Made by a program: the position numbers and the translations under genes. From positions 100,570 to 164,569 of the forward strand of contig CAJOHO010000003.1 in assembly GCA_905234555.1 (NCBI GenBank): DNA of 64,000 nt. The letters run 5' to 3'. Source of the stretch: an uncultured Bacteroidaceae bacterium. GTDB taxonomy: Bacteria; Bacteroidota; Bacteroidia; Bacteroidales; Bacteroidaceae. The notes under the pieces are model-generated. The model had not been told where the DNA came from and searched no databases. It saw nothing but the letters and a program-made list of their open reading frames with translations. Positions within the stretch are counted from its first letter, which is position 1; the number at the start of each line of letters is the position of its first letter. Below are positions 41,316 through 50,362 of the stretch, one piece after another.

Positions 41316-42197
41316 ATGCAACTGATTGACGGAAAAGCAACAGCCACTCAGATTAAGGCTGAAATCGCAGAAGAAGTAAAGCAGATCGTAGCCAACGGCG
41401 GCAAGCGTCCCCATTTGGCAGCTATCCTCGTGGGTCACGACGGCGGCAGCGAAACGTATGTAAAGAATAAAGTGCTGGCGTGTGAGCAATGTGGATTCAC
41501 CTCCACCCTCATCCGCTACGAGGCCGACGTGACGGAAGAAGAGCTGCTGCGCAAAGTTGACGAACTGAACAATAACGCCGACATCGACGGCTTCATCGTG
41601 CAACTCCCTCTGCCCAAGCATATCAGCGAACAGAAAGTGATTGAGGCCATCGACTACCGCAAGGACGTTGACGGCTTCCATCCCATCAACGTGGGTCGTA
41701 TGTCCATCGGTCTGCCTTGTTATGTTTCTGCTACACCGAACGGCATCCTCGAACTCCTGCGTCGCTATCACATCGAGACCAGCGGCAAGAAATGTGTGGT
41801 TCTGGGACGCAGCAATATCGTCGGCAAGCCTATGGCGCAGCTGATGATGCAGAAACGCACACCTGGCGACGCTACCGTTACCGTCTGCCACAGCCATTCG
41901 CAGAACCTGAAGGAAGAATGCCGACAGGCCGACATCATCATTGCAGCCATCGGTATTCCCGAATTTGTGACGGCAGATATGGTGAAGCCTGGTGCTGTCA
42001 TCATCGACGTTGGTACAACGCGTGTTCCTGACGCCAGCCGTAAGAACGGTTACCGTCTGAGCGGAGACGTCAAATTCGACGAAGTGGCACCTCTCTGTTC
42101 TTTCATCACTCCTGTTCCTGGTGGCGTAGGTCCTATGACGATCTGCTCCCTCATGAAGAACACTTTGAGTGCCGGCAAAAAAGAATTCTACAACTAA
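41316..42197 (+). CDS. folD: Methylenetetrahydrofolate dehydrogenase/cyclohydrolase
   Basis: Bifunctional one-carbon enzyme interconverting 5,10-methylene-, methenyl- and 10-formyl-tetrahydrofolate. It has 293 residues. The SETYVKNK block carries the catalytic lysine, and [26 protein letters not shown] and [11 protein letters not shown] are all present. Its stop overlaps the stop of the convergent HD gene by three bases. Confidence 0.97.
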   Translation: MQLIDGKATATQIKAEIAEEVKQIVANGGKRPHLAAILVGHDGGSETYVKNKVLACEQCGFTSTLIRYEADVTEEELLRKVDELNNNADIDGFIVQLPLPKHISEQKVIEAIDYRKDVDGFHPINVGRMSIGLPCYVSATPNGILELLRRYHIETSGKKCVVLGRSNIVGKPMAQLMMQKRTPGDATVTVCHSHSQNLKEECRQADIIIAAIGIPEFVTADMVKPGAVIIDVGTTRVPDASRKNGYRLSGDVKFDEVAPLCSFITPVPGGVGPMTICSLMKNTLSAGKKEFYN

Positions 42198-43405
42198 ATT
42201 CGTTGGGTGCAAAGATAGTATTTGCGGACATGCTTGGAGAGTGTGTCGATGTTGAGCATATCACTCACTTCGGCAACGTCGCGGATGGTTCCGTCCTTCT
42301 CCAGAATCTCGATGCGGTCGTCGTAAATGTTATACATATCCTTGCCTACTTCCTTGAGAGCCAGCAGATATTGGGCTTCCTCCCTGCTTAACTGATAATG
42401 ACGGGCCAGTTTCTCCACTTTCTGATCCACGTATGTTTCTTCGAATGGTTCTTCGCTGACCTCCACCTTGAAGGTTTTTCGATTGATGAAATCCTGTGAA
42501 AGCAAGGATAGAATCTTGTCAGGATGCTGCTGCCATACGCTAAGCGCACACCAGATGTCGTTATCAGAAAGCTGGAGATAATTGTCGAGCGCTTCCCTGC
42601 TTTCATCAAAGTCCTGACGGGTCACACGATGATAGATAAAGTAGCGAAGAGCAGGCGAACAGAACAAATCCACTCCTTGTTCAGCCAGTTCCTTGGCACG
42701 ACGAAGGGCATTAATCATCACGTGCTCAGCTGCCACAGCGGTCTTATGGAGATACACCTGCCAGTACATCAATCGACGTGTAACAAGATAGTTCTCAATG
42801 GAATAAATACCTTTCTTCTCCACCACAAGATGGTCGTCAACGACGTTGAGCATGTCAATGATACGAGCAGAACCGATGTTTCCTTCCGTCACTCCCGTAA
42901 AGAAAGAGTCGCGACGAAGGTAGTCAAGGCGGTCCATGTCGAGCTGGGAGGAAATGAGCTGATGGAGGAACTGCTTGGGATAGTCGCCCTTGAAAATCTT
43001 GATGGCAAGAGTGAGCTGACCACGCATTTCCTCGTTCATGCGTTCCATAATCATCAACGAGATGTCTTCGTGGCTCACGCCCTCGATGAGCGTGTTCTCC
43101 AGAACGTGGGAGAACGGACCGTGTCCGATGTCGTGAAGCAGGATGGCTGCCAGTACCGCTTCTTCTTCCGAATCGAAGATGAAATGTCCCTTGCGTTTGA
43201 GCGACTCGGTGGCACGGGTCATGAGGTGGAAAGCGCCTAAGGAGTGCTGAAAACGGGTGTGCTGAGCACCAGGATAGACCACATTCGCCATCCCGAGCTG
43301 CTTGATGCGGCTCAGACGGTAGAAGGCAGGATGGTTGACGATATTGAGCAACAGTCCGCTGGGAATGCGGATGAAGCCAAATACGGGATCGTTGATGATT
43401 TTCAA
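42194..43405 (-). CDS. HD-domain phosphohydrolase (dNTPase/SAMHD1-like)
   Basis: A 403-residue cytoplasmic HD hydrolase. Early block [34 protein letters not shown] gives the first metal histidine; [13 protein letters not shown] near 91-103 is the HD motif; [16 protein letters not shown] carries the last aspartate. This is the dGTPase/SAMHD1-like branch, which hydrolyses nucleoside triphosphates. It is the last gene behind pyrF (23 bp). The substrate is not proven. Confidence 0.92.
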   Translation of the reverse strand: MKIINDPVFGFIRIPSGLLLNIVNHPAFYRLSRIKQLGMANVVYPGAQHTRFQHSLGAFHLMTRATESLKRKGHFIFDSEEEAVLAAILLHDIGHGPFSHVLENTLIEGVSHEDISLMIMERMNEEMRGQLTLAIKIFKGDYPKQFLHQLISSQLDMDRLDYLRRDSFFTGVTEGNIGSARIIDMLNVVDDHLVVEKKGIYSIENYLVTRRLMYWQVYLHKTAVAAEHVMINALRRAKELAEQGVDLFCSPALRYFIYHRVTRQDFDESREALDNYLQLSDNDIWCALSVWQQHPDKILSLLSQDFINRKTFKVEVSEEPFEETYVDQKVEKLARHYQLSREEAQYLLALKEVGKDMYNIYDDRIEILEKDGTIRDVAEVSDMLNIDTLSKHVRKYYLCTQRI

Positions 43406-43428
43406 GGCTATACAGTTTTATGGAAGTG

Positions 43429-44259
43429 TTATTGTGCTGATTTCTCTTCGAGGAGTACTGCCATCTGTTGTTGTACTTCACGTGCTTTCTGGGCTGCGAC
43501 GGTAGCGAATTTCTCCGAAGCGTCGGCGTAGATAATGGCTCGGCTGGAGTTTACCAGCAGTCCGCACTCATCGGTCATTCCGTATTTGCAGACCTCTTCC
43601 AGACTTCCACCCTGGGCACCAACGCCAGGAACGAGCAGGAAATGGTGGGGAACGATACGGCGGATATCCTCGAACATACGACCTTGGGTGGCTCCCACCA
43701 CATACATCATGTTGTCGGCATTTCCCCATTGCTGACTGCGACGCAGCACTTTCTCAAACAAGAGTTCTCCGTCGGTATCGGCGGTAAGCTGGAAGTCCTG
43801 ACTGCCTTTGTTGGAGGTCAAGGCAAGCAAGATGACCCATTTCCCATCGTATTGCAGGAAAGGAGAGACGGAGTCCTCACCCATGTAGGGAGCAACGGTC
43901 AGCGAGTCGATATCCAGTTCTTCGAAGAACGTGCGTGCATACATGGCGCTGGTGTTACCGATATCTCCACGTTTGGCGTCGGCAATAATGAAATGGTGGG
44001 GATAGTTCTTCTTTAGATACTGAATGGTACGCTCAAACGAAATCCAGCCTTTCACCCCATGCGCCTCGTAGAATGCAAGGTTGGGCTTATAAGCCACACA
44101 ATAACAGGCTGTTGCATCGACAATGGCTCGGTTGAAGGCAAAGATAGGATCTTCCTCGTTGAGCAGATGCTGAGGAATCTTCTTGATGTCGGTATCAAGA
44201 CCTACGCAGAGGAAACTGCGCTTGACAAAAATCTGGTCGATGAGTTGTTGGCGAGTCAT
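43429..44259 (-). CDS. pyrF: Orotidine 5'-phosphate decarboxylase (type 2)
   Basis: Makes UMP from OMP, the last step of UMP synthesis. It is 276 residues long, the longer type 2 form. The active site is [18 protein letters not shown], and the phosphate-binding end is [10 protein letters not shown] and [12 protein letters not shown]. It is downstream of prfA on the same strand across a 115-bp stutter spacer. Confidence 0.96.
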   Translation of the reverse strand: MTRQQLIDQIFVKRSFLCVGLDTDIKKIPQHLLNEEDPIFAFNRAIVDATACYCVAYKPNLAFYEAHGVKGWISFERTIQYLKKNYPHHFIIADAKRGDIGNTSAMYARTFFEELDIDSLTVAPYMGEDSVSPFLQYDGKWVILLALTSNKGSQDFQLTADTDGELLFEKVLRRSQQWGNADNMMYVVGATQGRMFEDIRRIVPHHFLLVPGVGAQGGSLEEVCKYGMTDECGLLVNSSRAIIYADASEKFATVAAQKAREVQQQMAVLLEEKSAQ

Positions 44260-44266
44260 TTTTATT

Positions 44267-44380
44267 TACGATTGGACGAATTACGATTTACGATTTATTT
44301 TTCGATTTTTTCGGGATTTCGACATGTCGAGATTTCGATATTTCGACTTATAATTTACAATTTATTATTTAAAATTATAA
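44267..44380. repeat. Intergenic stutter repeats, words ATTTCGA and ATTTACGA
   Basis: The pyrF-prfA spacer contains GATTTACGATTTA, TTTCGATTTTTTCGGGATTTCGA, GACATGTCGAGATTTCGATATTTCGA and ATAATTTACAATTTATT words, with no gene. Confidence 0.7.
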
Positions 44381-45475
44381 CTGCGCTTCTTTCATGCGTT
44401 CTGCGTTTTCGGCTACGATGAGGTGGTCGATGCAGTCTTGTATTTCTCCGTCCATGAAGGCAGCAAGGTTATAGATGGTGTAGTTGATGCGATGGTCCGT
44501 GATGCGTCCTTGTGGATAGTTGTAGGTACGGATCTTGGCAGAACGGTCGCCTGTCGAAACCATGGTCTTGCGGCGTGAGGCAATATCGTCGATATACTTC
44601 TGGTGCTCACGGTCGTAGATGCGTGTACGCAGACGAGCCAACGCACGTTCCTTATTCTTGGGCTGGTCGCGGGTTTCGGTACATTCCACGAGGATTTCCT
44701 CTTTCTCGCCTGTGTTGGGATTGGTCCACACATAACGCGCACGCACACCCGATTCCACTTTATTCACGTTCTGACCGCCAGCTCCGCTACTTCGGAAGGT
44801 GTCCCACTTGATTTCACCTTCGTTGATCTGCACGTCGAAAGGTTCGGCTTCAGGCAGGACGGCAACTGTTGCGGCACTTGTGTGAACTCGTCCCTGCGTT
44901 TCGGTGGCAGGTACACGTTGCACACGATGAACACCCGATTCATACTTCAGGATGCCATAGACACCTTCGCCCGTCACGTTGAAGATGATTTCCTTGTAAC
45001 CGCCCGAAGCTCCTTCGCTATAGCTGGAGATGGTGACGTGCCAGCCTTTCAGTTCGCAGTATTTCGTGTACATACGGAAGAGGTCGCCGGCAAAGAGTGC
45101 AGCTTCGTCGCCACCTGTACCGCCACGAATCTCCATCGTCACGTTCTTGCCGTCCTCAGGATCGGCAGGAATGAGCAGCAGCTTGATTTCCTCTTCCAGC
45201 TGGGGAATACGCTGTTCGCAGGCAGCTATTTCCTCGCGGGCCATTTCCTTCATCTCAGGATCGTCCTCAAGAGTGAGCAGTTGTTTGGCTTCCTCCAGTC
45301 CGTTCACGGCGTTGATGTACTCCTTGCGGGCTTTCATGATGTCCTCAAGGTTCTTATATTCCTTCGTCAACTGCACATACCGCTTCTGGTCGGCAATCAC
45401 GTTAGGGTCTGTAATCAGGGTCGAGACTTCCTCGAATCGAGGCACCAGCCCTTCCAGTTTCTCCAGTATTTCCAT
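44375..45475 (-). CDS. prfA: Peptide chain release factor 1
   Basis: Terminates translation at UAA and UAG. It has 366 residues. The codon-recognition region lies near RVQRVPATETQGRVHTSA (PAT motif, RF1 type) and the catalytic GGQ is in SSGAGGQNVNK near 240. It has its own promoter with a hairpin-containing leader. Confidence 0.97.
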   Translation of the reverse strand: MEILEKLEGLVPRFEEVSTLITDPNVIADQKRYVQLTKEYKNLEDIMKARKEYINAVNGLEEAKQLLTLEDDPEMKEMAREEIAACEQRIPQLEEEIKLLLIPADPEDGKNVTMEIRGGTGGDEAALFAGDLFRMYTKYCELKGWHVTISSYSEGASGGYKEIIFNVTGEGVYGILKYESGVHRVQRVPATETQGRVHTSAATVAVLPEAEPFDVQINEGEIKWDTFRSSGAGGQNVNKVESGVRARYVWTNPNTGEKEEILVECTETRDQPKNKERALARLRTRIYDREHQKYIDDIASRRKTMVSTGDRSAKIRTYNYPQGRITDHRINYTIYNLAAFMDGEIQDCIDHLIVAENAERMKEAQL

Positions 45476-45504
45476 ATAGTTTTTATTGTCTTCTGAATTC
45501 TAAA

Positions 45505-45526
45505 GCGCTAACCCCTTTGGGTTGCG
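45505..45526 (-). promoter_or_regulatory. Small stem-loop in the prfA leader
   Basis: CGC.AACCC and GGGTTGCG pair around CTTT, midway between the prfA promoter and start codon. Confidence 0.4.
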
Positions 45527-45565
45527 ATTATTGTATTTGTTGATGAATAGTCGGAAAGTTAACTG

Positions 45566-45573
45566 CAAATTTA
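45566..45573 (-). promoter_or_regulatory. -7 promoter element of prfA
   Basis: Reverse-strand TAAATTTG followed by C; the leader is about 84 nt. Confidence 0.6.
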
Positions 45574-45664
45574 GCAATAATTCCCGAATTATTAGCCAGT
45601 TCGATACAGTTTTTTTAAATTCATAGCGTAAAAATAAGATTTGTCACAAAAATCTAAGATTTTA

Positions 45665-45696
45665 TTTGCGAAAACAGAATAATTGTACTAACTTTG
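45665..45696 (+). promoter_or_regulatory. Promoter of the small secreted protein
   Basis: TTTG at 45665-45668, a 20-bp gap, TAACTTTG at 45689-45696 followed by C. Confidence 0.7.
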
Positions 45697-45751
45697 CGCC
45701 AAACATACAAAAATGAATACCTTATTTTATAAACCATTAAAATTCAAAACA

Positions 45752-46105
45752 ATGAAAAAGTTTATTTTGCTTGCTCTTGCATCTGTATTCAGCCTTTCGA
45801 TGTTCGCTCAGACGACAAAGGTAGTTAAAACGAATGGTAAACCTACTATAAAGGTAGCTACAACGAATATTAAACCTAAAAAGGTAGTTAAAATTAAACC
45901 TACCACCAAAGTAGTTATAACCCGCCCCAACACTCAGGCAGGAAGTGTTAAGAATGTATTTGGTCAGCTCAATAGCAAGACCGGAACCCAGAAGGAGGTA
46001 GAAAAAGCAAAGCGCGAAGCTCAAACGCAATATAATGATGCTAAGCGCGATGTTCAAAATCAATATGATGAAATTAAGAACAAGGCTGCGGAAGCTTTTC
46101 AATAA
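45752..46105 (+). CDS. Small secreted Lys/Thr-rich protein with C-terminal helix
   Basis: A 117-residue product from ATG 45752 (MKKFILLALASVFSLSMFAQ, a clear signal peptide). The ATG at 45713 would add 13 residues and is also possible because it lies about 10 nt after the expected transcription start. The mature part has repeats of KVVK/KPT(I/T)KV and then a charged helix (EVEKAKREAQTQYNDAKRDV) with heptad character. No family is recognised. It is on the opposite strand to purM and prfA, which flank it, and is more AT-rich than they are. Confidence 0.75.
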   Translation: MKKFILLALASVFSLSMFAQTTKVVKTNGKPTIKVATTNIKPKKVVKIKPTTKVVITRPNTQAGSVKNVFGQLNSKTGTQKEVEKAKREAQTQYNDAKRDVQNQYDEIKNKAAEAFQ

Positions 46106-46117
46106 TAAACCTATTCG

Positions 46118-47281
46118 TCAATATTCAAACACCCCGTATTCGCTCTTGATGGTGAGCGACTTCTTACCTTCTTCGATGTGACCGACGATTTGGGCATCGA
46201 TGTTGAAGGACTTGCTGATGGCGATAACCTTCTCCGCCTGTTCGGGTGCGAGATAGACTTCGAGGCGATGTCCCATGTTGAACACCTTGTACATCTCTGC
46301 CCAGTCCGTACCGCTCTGTTCCTGAATGGCGCAGAAAAGTGGCGGAACAGGGAACATATTGTCCTTGATGACGCGGCAGTTGTCGCCAACAAAATGCAGC
46401 ACCTTCGTCTGCGCTCCACCTGTACAATGAACCATTCCGTGAATCTCCGGACGCAGTTCGTCGAGCAGACGTTTTACGACAGGCGCATACGTACGGGTTG
46501 GAGAAAGAACGAGTTTTCCAGCGTTCACAGGTGCGCCATCCACCTCGTCCTGTAAAGCGTACTTGCCGCTATATACCAGATCCTGCGGAACCTGATGGTC
46601 GAAGCTCTCGGGATATTTCATTGCGAGATACTTGGCAAACATATCGTGACGGGCTGAGGTCAGTCCGTTGCTGCCCATACCACCGTTGTAGGCAGTTTCG
46701 TAGGTGGCCTGACCACATGACGAAAGTCCCACAATCACGTCGCCTGGACGGATATTTGCGTTGTTGATGACGTCGCTTCGCTTCATGCGACAAGTCACCG
46801 TGCTATCTACGATGATGGTACGTACCAAGTCGCCCACGTCGGCAGTTTCTCCACCAGTAGCATAGATGCCGATACCTATCTCGCGCATCTGCTGGAGCAG
46901 TTCATCGGTTCCGTTGATGATGGCGCTGATAACTTCGCCAGGGATGAGCATCTTGTTGCGACCGATCGTGCTGCTCACAAGGATATTATCTACGGCACCT
47001 ACACACAGCAGGTCATCGGTATTCATGATGAGGGCATCCTGCGCAATACCTTTCCACACGCTCAGGTCACCCGTCTCACGCCAGTACATATAAGCCAAGC
47101 TCGACTTCGTTCCGGCTCCGTCGGCATGCATGATGTTACAATACTCAGGGTCGCCGCCCAGAATGTCTGGAATGATTTTGCAGAATGCCTGCGGATAGAG
47201 TCCTTTGTCGATGTTCTTGATGGCGTTGTGCACATCCTCCTTGGCGGCACTCACACCGCGCATCATGTACCTTTGGTTCAT
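46118..47281 (-). CDS. purM: Phosphoribosylformylglycinamidine cyclo-ligase (AIR synthase)
   Basis: ATP-dependent closure of the imidazole ring in purine synthesis. It has 387 residues, slightly longer than the 345-residue E. coli enzyme. Motifs: HADGAGTKSSLAY, NTDDLLCVGA, IYATGGETADVGD and IVGLSSCGQATYE. It starts 26 nt downstream of the expected transcription start and is divergent from a TPR gene. Confidence 0.94.
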   Translation of the reverse strand: MNQRYMMRGVSAAKEDVHNAIKNIDKGLYPQAFCKIIPDILGGDPEYCNIMHADGAGTKSSLAYMYWRETGDLSVWKGIAQDALIMNTDDLLCVGAVDNILVSSTIGRNKMLIPGEVISAIINGTDELLQQMREIGIGIYATGGETADVGDLVRTIIVDSTVTCRMKRSDVINNANIRPGDVIVGLSSCGQATYETAYNGGMGSNGLTSARHDMFAKYLAMKYPESFDHQVPQDLVYSGKYALQDEVDGAPVNAGKLVLSPTRTYAPVVKRLLDELRPEIHGMVHCTGGAQTKVLHFVGDNCRVIKDNMFPVPPLFCAIQEQSGTDWAEMYKVFNMGHRLEVYLAPEQAEKVIAISKSFNIDAQIVGHIEEGKKSLTIKSEYGVFEY

Positions 47282-47312
47282 ATCTTGGAAAGTAGTTTCT
47301 GTTAATTTTCTG

Positions 47313-47320
47313 CAAAGTTA
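47313..47320 (-). promoter_or_regulatory. -7 promoter element of purM
   Basis: Reverse-strand TAACTTTG followed by C. Confidence 0.65.
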
Positions 47321-47374
47321 ACTAAAAAAACACAGAAAACGGCGATGTCGTCTGCAAAAGTCAAATAAAAAGTG

Positions 47375-47382
47375 TAATTTTG
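47375..47382 (+). promoter_or_regulatory. -7 promoter element of the TPR gene
   Basis: TAATTTTG followed by C. The ATG at 47400 is only about 11 nt after the expected start of transcription. Confidence 0.6.
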
Positions 47383-47399
47383 CAGGAAAATAAACCGTT

Positions 47400-48653
47400 A
47401 TGCAACACAAACATACCCGTTTTCTCCTTTTCATGCTGTTTTTAGTCAGTACCGTTTCGATGACGGCACAGGACAAAGAACCGTTCAAGAAGAAGGCGCT
47501 TCTTAAGGAAATCAAGACCTACAACAAAGCGAAGAATCCCGCCAAGACTGACGAGACTCTGCGCAAGGCGTTTACCCAATATCCGGAGGCAAAAGCCGAC
47601 GCGGAACTGATGAACTATGAGGTGAACGCTCAATACGAGTTGATGCTGCAGGAGAACCGCAAAATCTATCTGAAGACCAATCCCGACACCACGAAGTACT
47701 TCTCCTACGTATTCCAGACCTACGACTATGCGCTTCGTTGCGACTCACTCGATCAGCTCTCCGTTCGCGGTCCGAAGTTCTCAAGCAACCTTACCGACAA
47801 ACTCACTTCCCTACGCAACAACCTGCGTAGCGGCGGCAAGTTCCATTACAAGAAAAAGAACTACGCCCAGGCCTGGCCCTTCTTCGATATGTACCTCTCT
47901 ACCATCGGTCATCCGCTCCTCACGAAGAACGCCAAAGCCACTACCCCACTCGACGTAGATAGTGTGGAAATCGCACAGGCAGCCGTCATCTCAGCCTACG
48001 GAGCTTCGCAGTACCAGAATGCCGTGAAGTATCTGCACATCGCCGTACTCGACACCGCCAACCGTTCCCTCATATACGAGCTGGGAGCCAAGAGCTACGA
48101 ACAGCTCCAGCAGAATCTCGACTATGTGCGCCTCCTCAAGCAAGGACTGGCAGAATACCCACGAACCGAGTATTTTTATGCCTCGCTCATCCAGTACTAC
48201 AACGAGCAGGAATCCTACCATCAGGCACTCGACATGATCAACGAAGCCCTTGCTGCCGACACACTCAACCACAAGCTCTGGTATCTCAAAGGGCGCCAAT
48301 GCCAGTTCCTCAGTCAGCAGGACAATGGTCTCAATTGGCAGGATGAAGCCCTTGAGGCCTATCAGCGAGTACTTGCCCTTCAGCCCGAAAACGCAGAAGC
48401 CTTTGCTGCCATCGGCGAACTCCATCTCCATCAGGCCCACGAATTCTACGAAAAGACCGACCTCCGCATCGGAGCCGCCAACTATAGCCGTAACCGCAAG
48501 AAGCTCAACACCTTCTACCAGCAGGCCCTCGACGCCTACGAGTCCGCCCGTCGCTTGGCCCCCGACAACACCCAACTCTGGCTGGAAGGTCTTCGCGAAG
48601 TCTACTACAAATTAGGCGAAGGCAAAAAACTCCGCGAATTGGAGAAATTGTAG
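47400..48653 (+). CDS. Secreted TPR-like protein
   Basis: A 417-residue exported protein. A signal peptide (about 1-24, ending MTAQDK) precedes alpha-helical repeats: clear TPRs in the second half (ALDMINEALAADTLNHKLWYLKG, ALEAYQRVLALQPENAEAFAAIG, ALDAYESARRLAPDNTQLWLEG). A periplasmic scaffold role is inference. It is convergent with ispH, with an 8-bp gap and no hairpin terminator between them. Confidence 0.86.
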   Translation: MQHKHTRFLLFMLFLVSTVSMTAQDKEPFKKKALLKEIKTYNKAKNPAKTDETLRKAFTQYPEAKADAELMNYEVNAQYELMLQENRKIYLKTNPDTTKYFSYVFQTYDYALRCDSLDQLSVRGPKFSSNLTDKLTSLRNNLRSGGKFHYKKKNYAQAWPFFDMYLSTIGHPLLTKNAKATTPLDVDSVEIAQAAVISAYGASQYQNAVKYLHIAVLDTANRSLIYELGAKSYEQLQQNLDYVRLLKQGLAEYPRTEYFYASLIQYYNEQESYHQALDMINEALAADTLNHKLWYLKGRQCQFLSQQDNGLNWQDEALEAYQRVLALQPENAEAFAAIGELHLHQAHEFYEKTDLRIGAANYSRNRKKLNTFYQQALDAYESARRLAPDNTQLWLEGLREVYYKLGEGKKLRELEKL

Positions 48654-48661
48654 AACTAGGA

Positions 48662-49579
48662 TTAGCGGTTGGTGATGGCGTCGCGACATTGCTCCATGAG
48701 CCAGGTGGGAGTGGAGGTGGCTCCGCAGATGCCGACAGACTGGGCATCGGAGAACCAAGTGAAGTCAATCTCCGACGGCTCTTCTACCATATAGGTGCGG
48801 GGATTGACTTGGAGGCATTCGTTGTAGAGAATCTTGCCATTGCTGCTCTTCTTTCCGCAGACGAAGAGAACGACGTCGTGGCGCTGGGCAAAGGCGCGGA
48901 TGTTGGGGATTCGGTTGGCTACCTGACGACAGATGGTATCGTGGTAGGAGAAAGCCCCCTCTAACTCGGAATACTCTGAGTTCTCTGAATACTCTGAGGA
49001 CTCGGAGGATTTGTTTTTTTCAAGGATGGATTGTTGGATGAAGCGGATGATGGTGTGGAAGCCTTCGAGGGGCATCGTGGTCTGGCTATAGAGGGAGATG
49101 GGCCGGGTGAAGTCGAGACGGGTGCGTGCATCGTCGATGGATTCGATGACGATGGCGGTTCCGTTGGTCTGTCCGACGAGTCCTACTACTTCAGCGTGTC
49201 CGTTCTTGCCATAGATGACAATCTGGCGTTCGTGACGGGTATCGGCATCGTACTCTGCCTTGATGCGTTTCTGCAAATGGAGCACAACGGGACAGGTGGC
49301 GTCGATGAGCTGTATGTGGTTTTCTTCTGCCGTGAGATAGGTCTGTGGCGGTTCTCCATGTGCCCGAAGCATGACTTTGCTTCCTTGCTGACGGGTGAGG
49401 TCCTGATGGTCCACGGTCTGGAGTCCTAAGCGACGGAGACGTTCGCATTCGCGTCCGTTGTGGACAATATCACCAAGGCAGAAGAGCGTCCCGCTGTTGG
49501 CGAGCTGCTCCTCTGCCTTGTGAATGGCTGTGGTCACACCAAAACAAAAGCCTGAGTCTTTGTCTATCTCGATGTGCAT
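48662..49579 (-). CDS. ispH: 4-hydroxy-3-methylbut-2-enyl diphosphate reductase
   Basis: Iron-sulfur enzyme of the last MEP-pathway step, giving IPP and DMAPP. It has 305 residues. The three cluster cysteines are seen at Cys12 (GFCFGV), about Cys96 (DATCPVV) and about Cys217 (DTICRQ). Residues about 189-205 (SSESSEYSENSEYSEL) are an extra low-complexity insertion just before the third cysteine, encoded by a stutter repeat. It follows cmk by 45 bp, with palindrome copy 3 in the gap. Confidence 0.95.
   Translation of the reverse strand: MHIEIDKDSGFCFGVTTAIHKAEEQLANSGTLFCLGDIVHNGRECERLRRLGLQTVDHQDLTRQQGSKVMLRAHGEPPQTYLTAEENHIQLIDATCPVVLHLQKRIKAEYDADTRHERQIVIYGKNGHAEVVGLVGQTNGTAIVIESIDDARTRLDFTRPISLYSQTTMPLEGFHTIIRFIQQSILEKNKSSESSEYSENSEYSELEGAFSYHDTICRQVANRIPNIRAFAQRHDVVLFVCGKKSSNGKILYNECLQVNPRTYMVEEPSEIDFTWFSDAQSVGICGATSTPTWLMEQCRDAITNR
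48963..49010 (-). repeat. Stutter repeat read in frame inside ispH
   Basis: GAATACTCTGAGTTCTCT words (ACTCGGA, ATACTCTGA, GTTCTCTGA, ATACTCTGA, GGACTCGGA) translate as the SSEYSENSEYSE insertion. The reading frame is preserved. Confidence 0.75.
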
Positions 49580-49593
49580 GATTGTACTTGTTT

Positions 49594-49620
49594 CTCGAGG
49601 GGGAAACCCTCGAGCACAGT
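49594..49620 (+). repeat. Short palindrome with 3' CACAGT flank (family copy 3)
   Basis: Stem CTCGAGGG/CCCTCGAG around GGAAA, followed by CACAGT. It lies in the cmk-ispH gap. Confidence 0.7.
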
Positions 49621-49624
49621 TGGA

Positions 49625-50326
49625 TTATTGGGCGGAAAGGACGGCGTTGAACTTCTCGAGGAGCCAGGCGTTCTGCTGTTCGCGGGTGAGCTGGCTGTTG
49701 TCGAGGATGAGGGCGTCGTCGGCTGGACGCAGAGGTGCGACTTCACGATGGGAGTCGATGTAGTCGCGTTCCTGCACGTTCTTCAGGATGTCGTCGAAGC
49801 TTACGTTCTTCTCGCCTTTGCCGATGAGTTCGTCGTAGCGACGCTGGGCACGTACCTCGGCGGTGGCTGTGACGAAGATTTTGAGTTCAGCCTGTGGGAA
49901 GACCACGGTGCCGATGTCGCGTCCGTCCATCACGATGCCTTTCTCCTGACCCATGAGCTGCTGCTGTTCCACGAGGAAGGTGCGGACAAACGGGAGGGCT
50001 GCGATGGGACTGACGTGATTGCTGACTTCCATGCCACGGATTTCGTCCTCTACCACTTCACCGTTGAGACAGGCAAGCGGAAGCTTGGTGGCTGGATCGA
50101 GCTGGAACGTCACTTTGACCCATCCGAAGGTGATGTGCTGGAGGAGGGCGTACTCATAGATGCGTCCGTTCTCGATGAGACGGTTGCGCAGAGCATAGAG
50201 GGTGACGACACGATACATGGCACCTGTATCTACATATACATATCCTACTGTCTTGGCGAGTGCCTTAGCCATCGTGCTTTTACCGCAGGAAGAATGGCCG
50301 TCGATGGCTACAATTATCTTGTTCAT
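49625..50326 (-). CDS. cmk: Cytidylate kinase
   Basis: Phosphorylates CMP and dCMP. It has 233 residues. The P-loop is [10 protein letters not shown], then [36 protein letters not shown] and RRYDEL. It sits downstream of secA (36 bp) and upstream of ispH, a common Bacteroidetes pairing. Confidence 0.96.
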   Translation of the reverse strand: MNKIIVAIDGHSSCGKSTMAKALAKTVGYVYVDTGAMYRVVTLYALRNRLIENGRIYEYALLQHITFGWVKVTFQLDPATKLPLACLNGEVVEDEIRGMEVSNHVSPIAALPFVRTFLVEQQQLMGQEKGIVMDGRDIGTVVFPQAELKIFVTATAEVRAQRRYDELIGKGEKNVSFDDILKNVQERDYIDSHREVAPLRPADDALILDNSQLTREQQNAWLLEKFNAVLSAQ

Positions 50327-50362
50327 TGGACAGTTTACAATAGAAAATGGAAAACTTACAAT

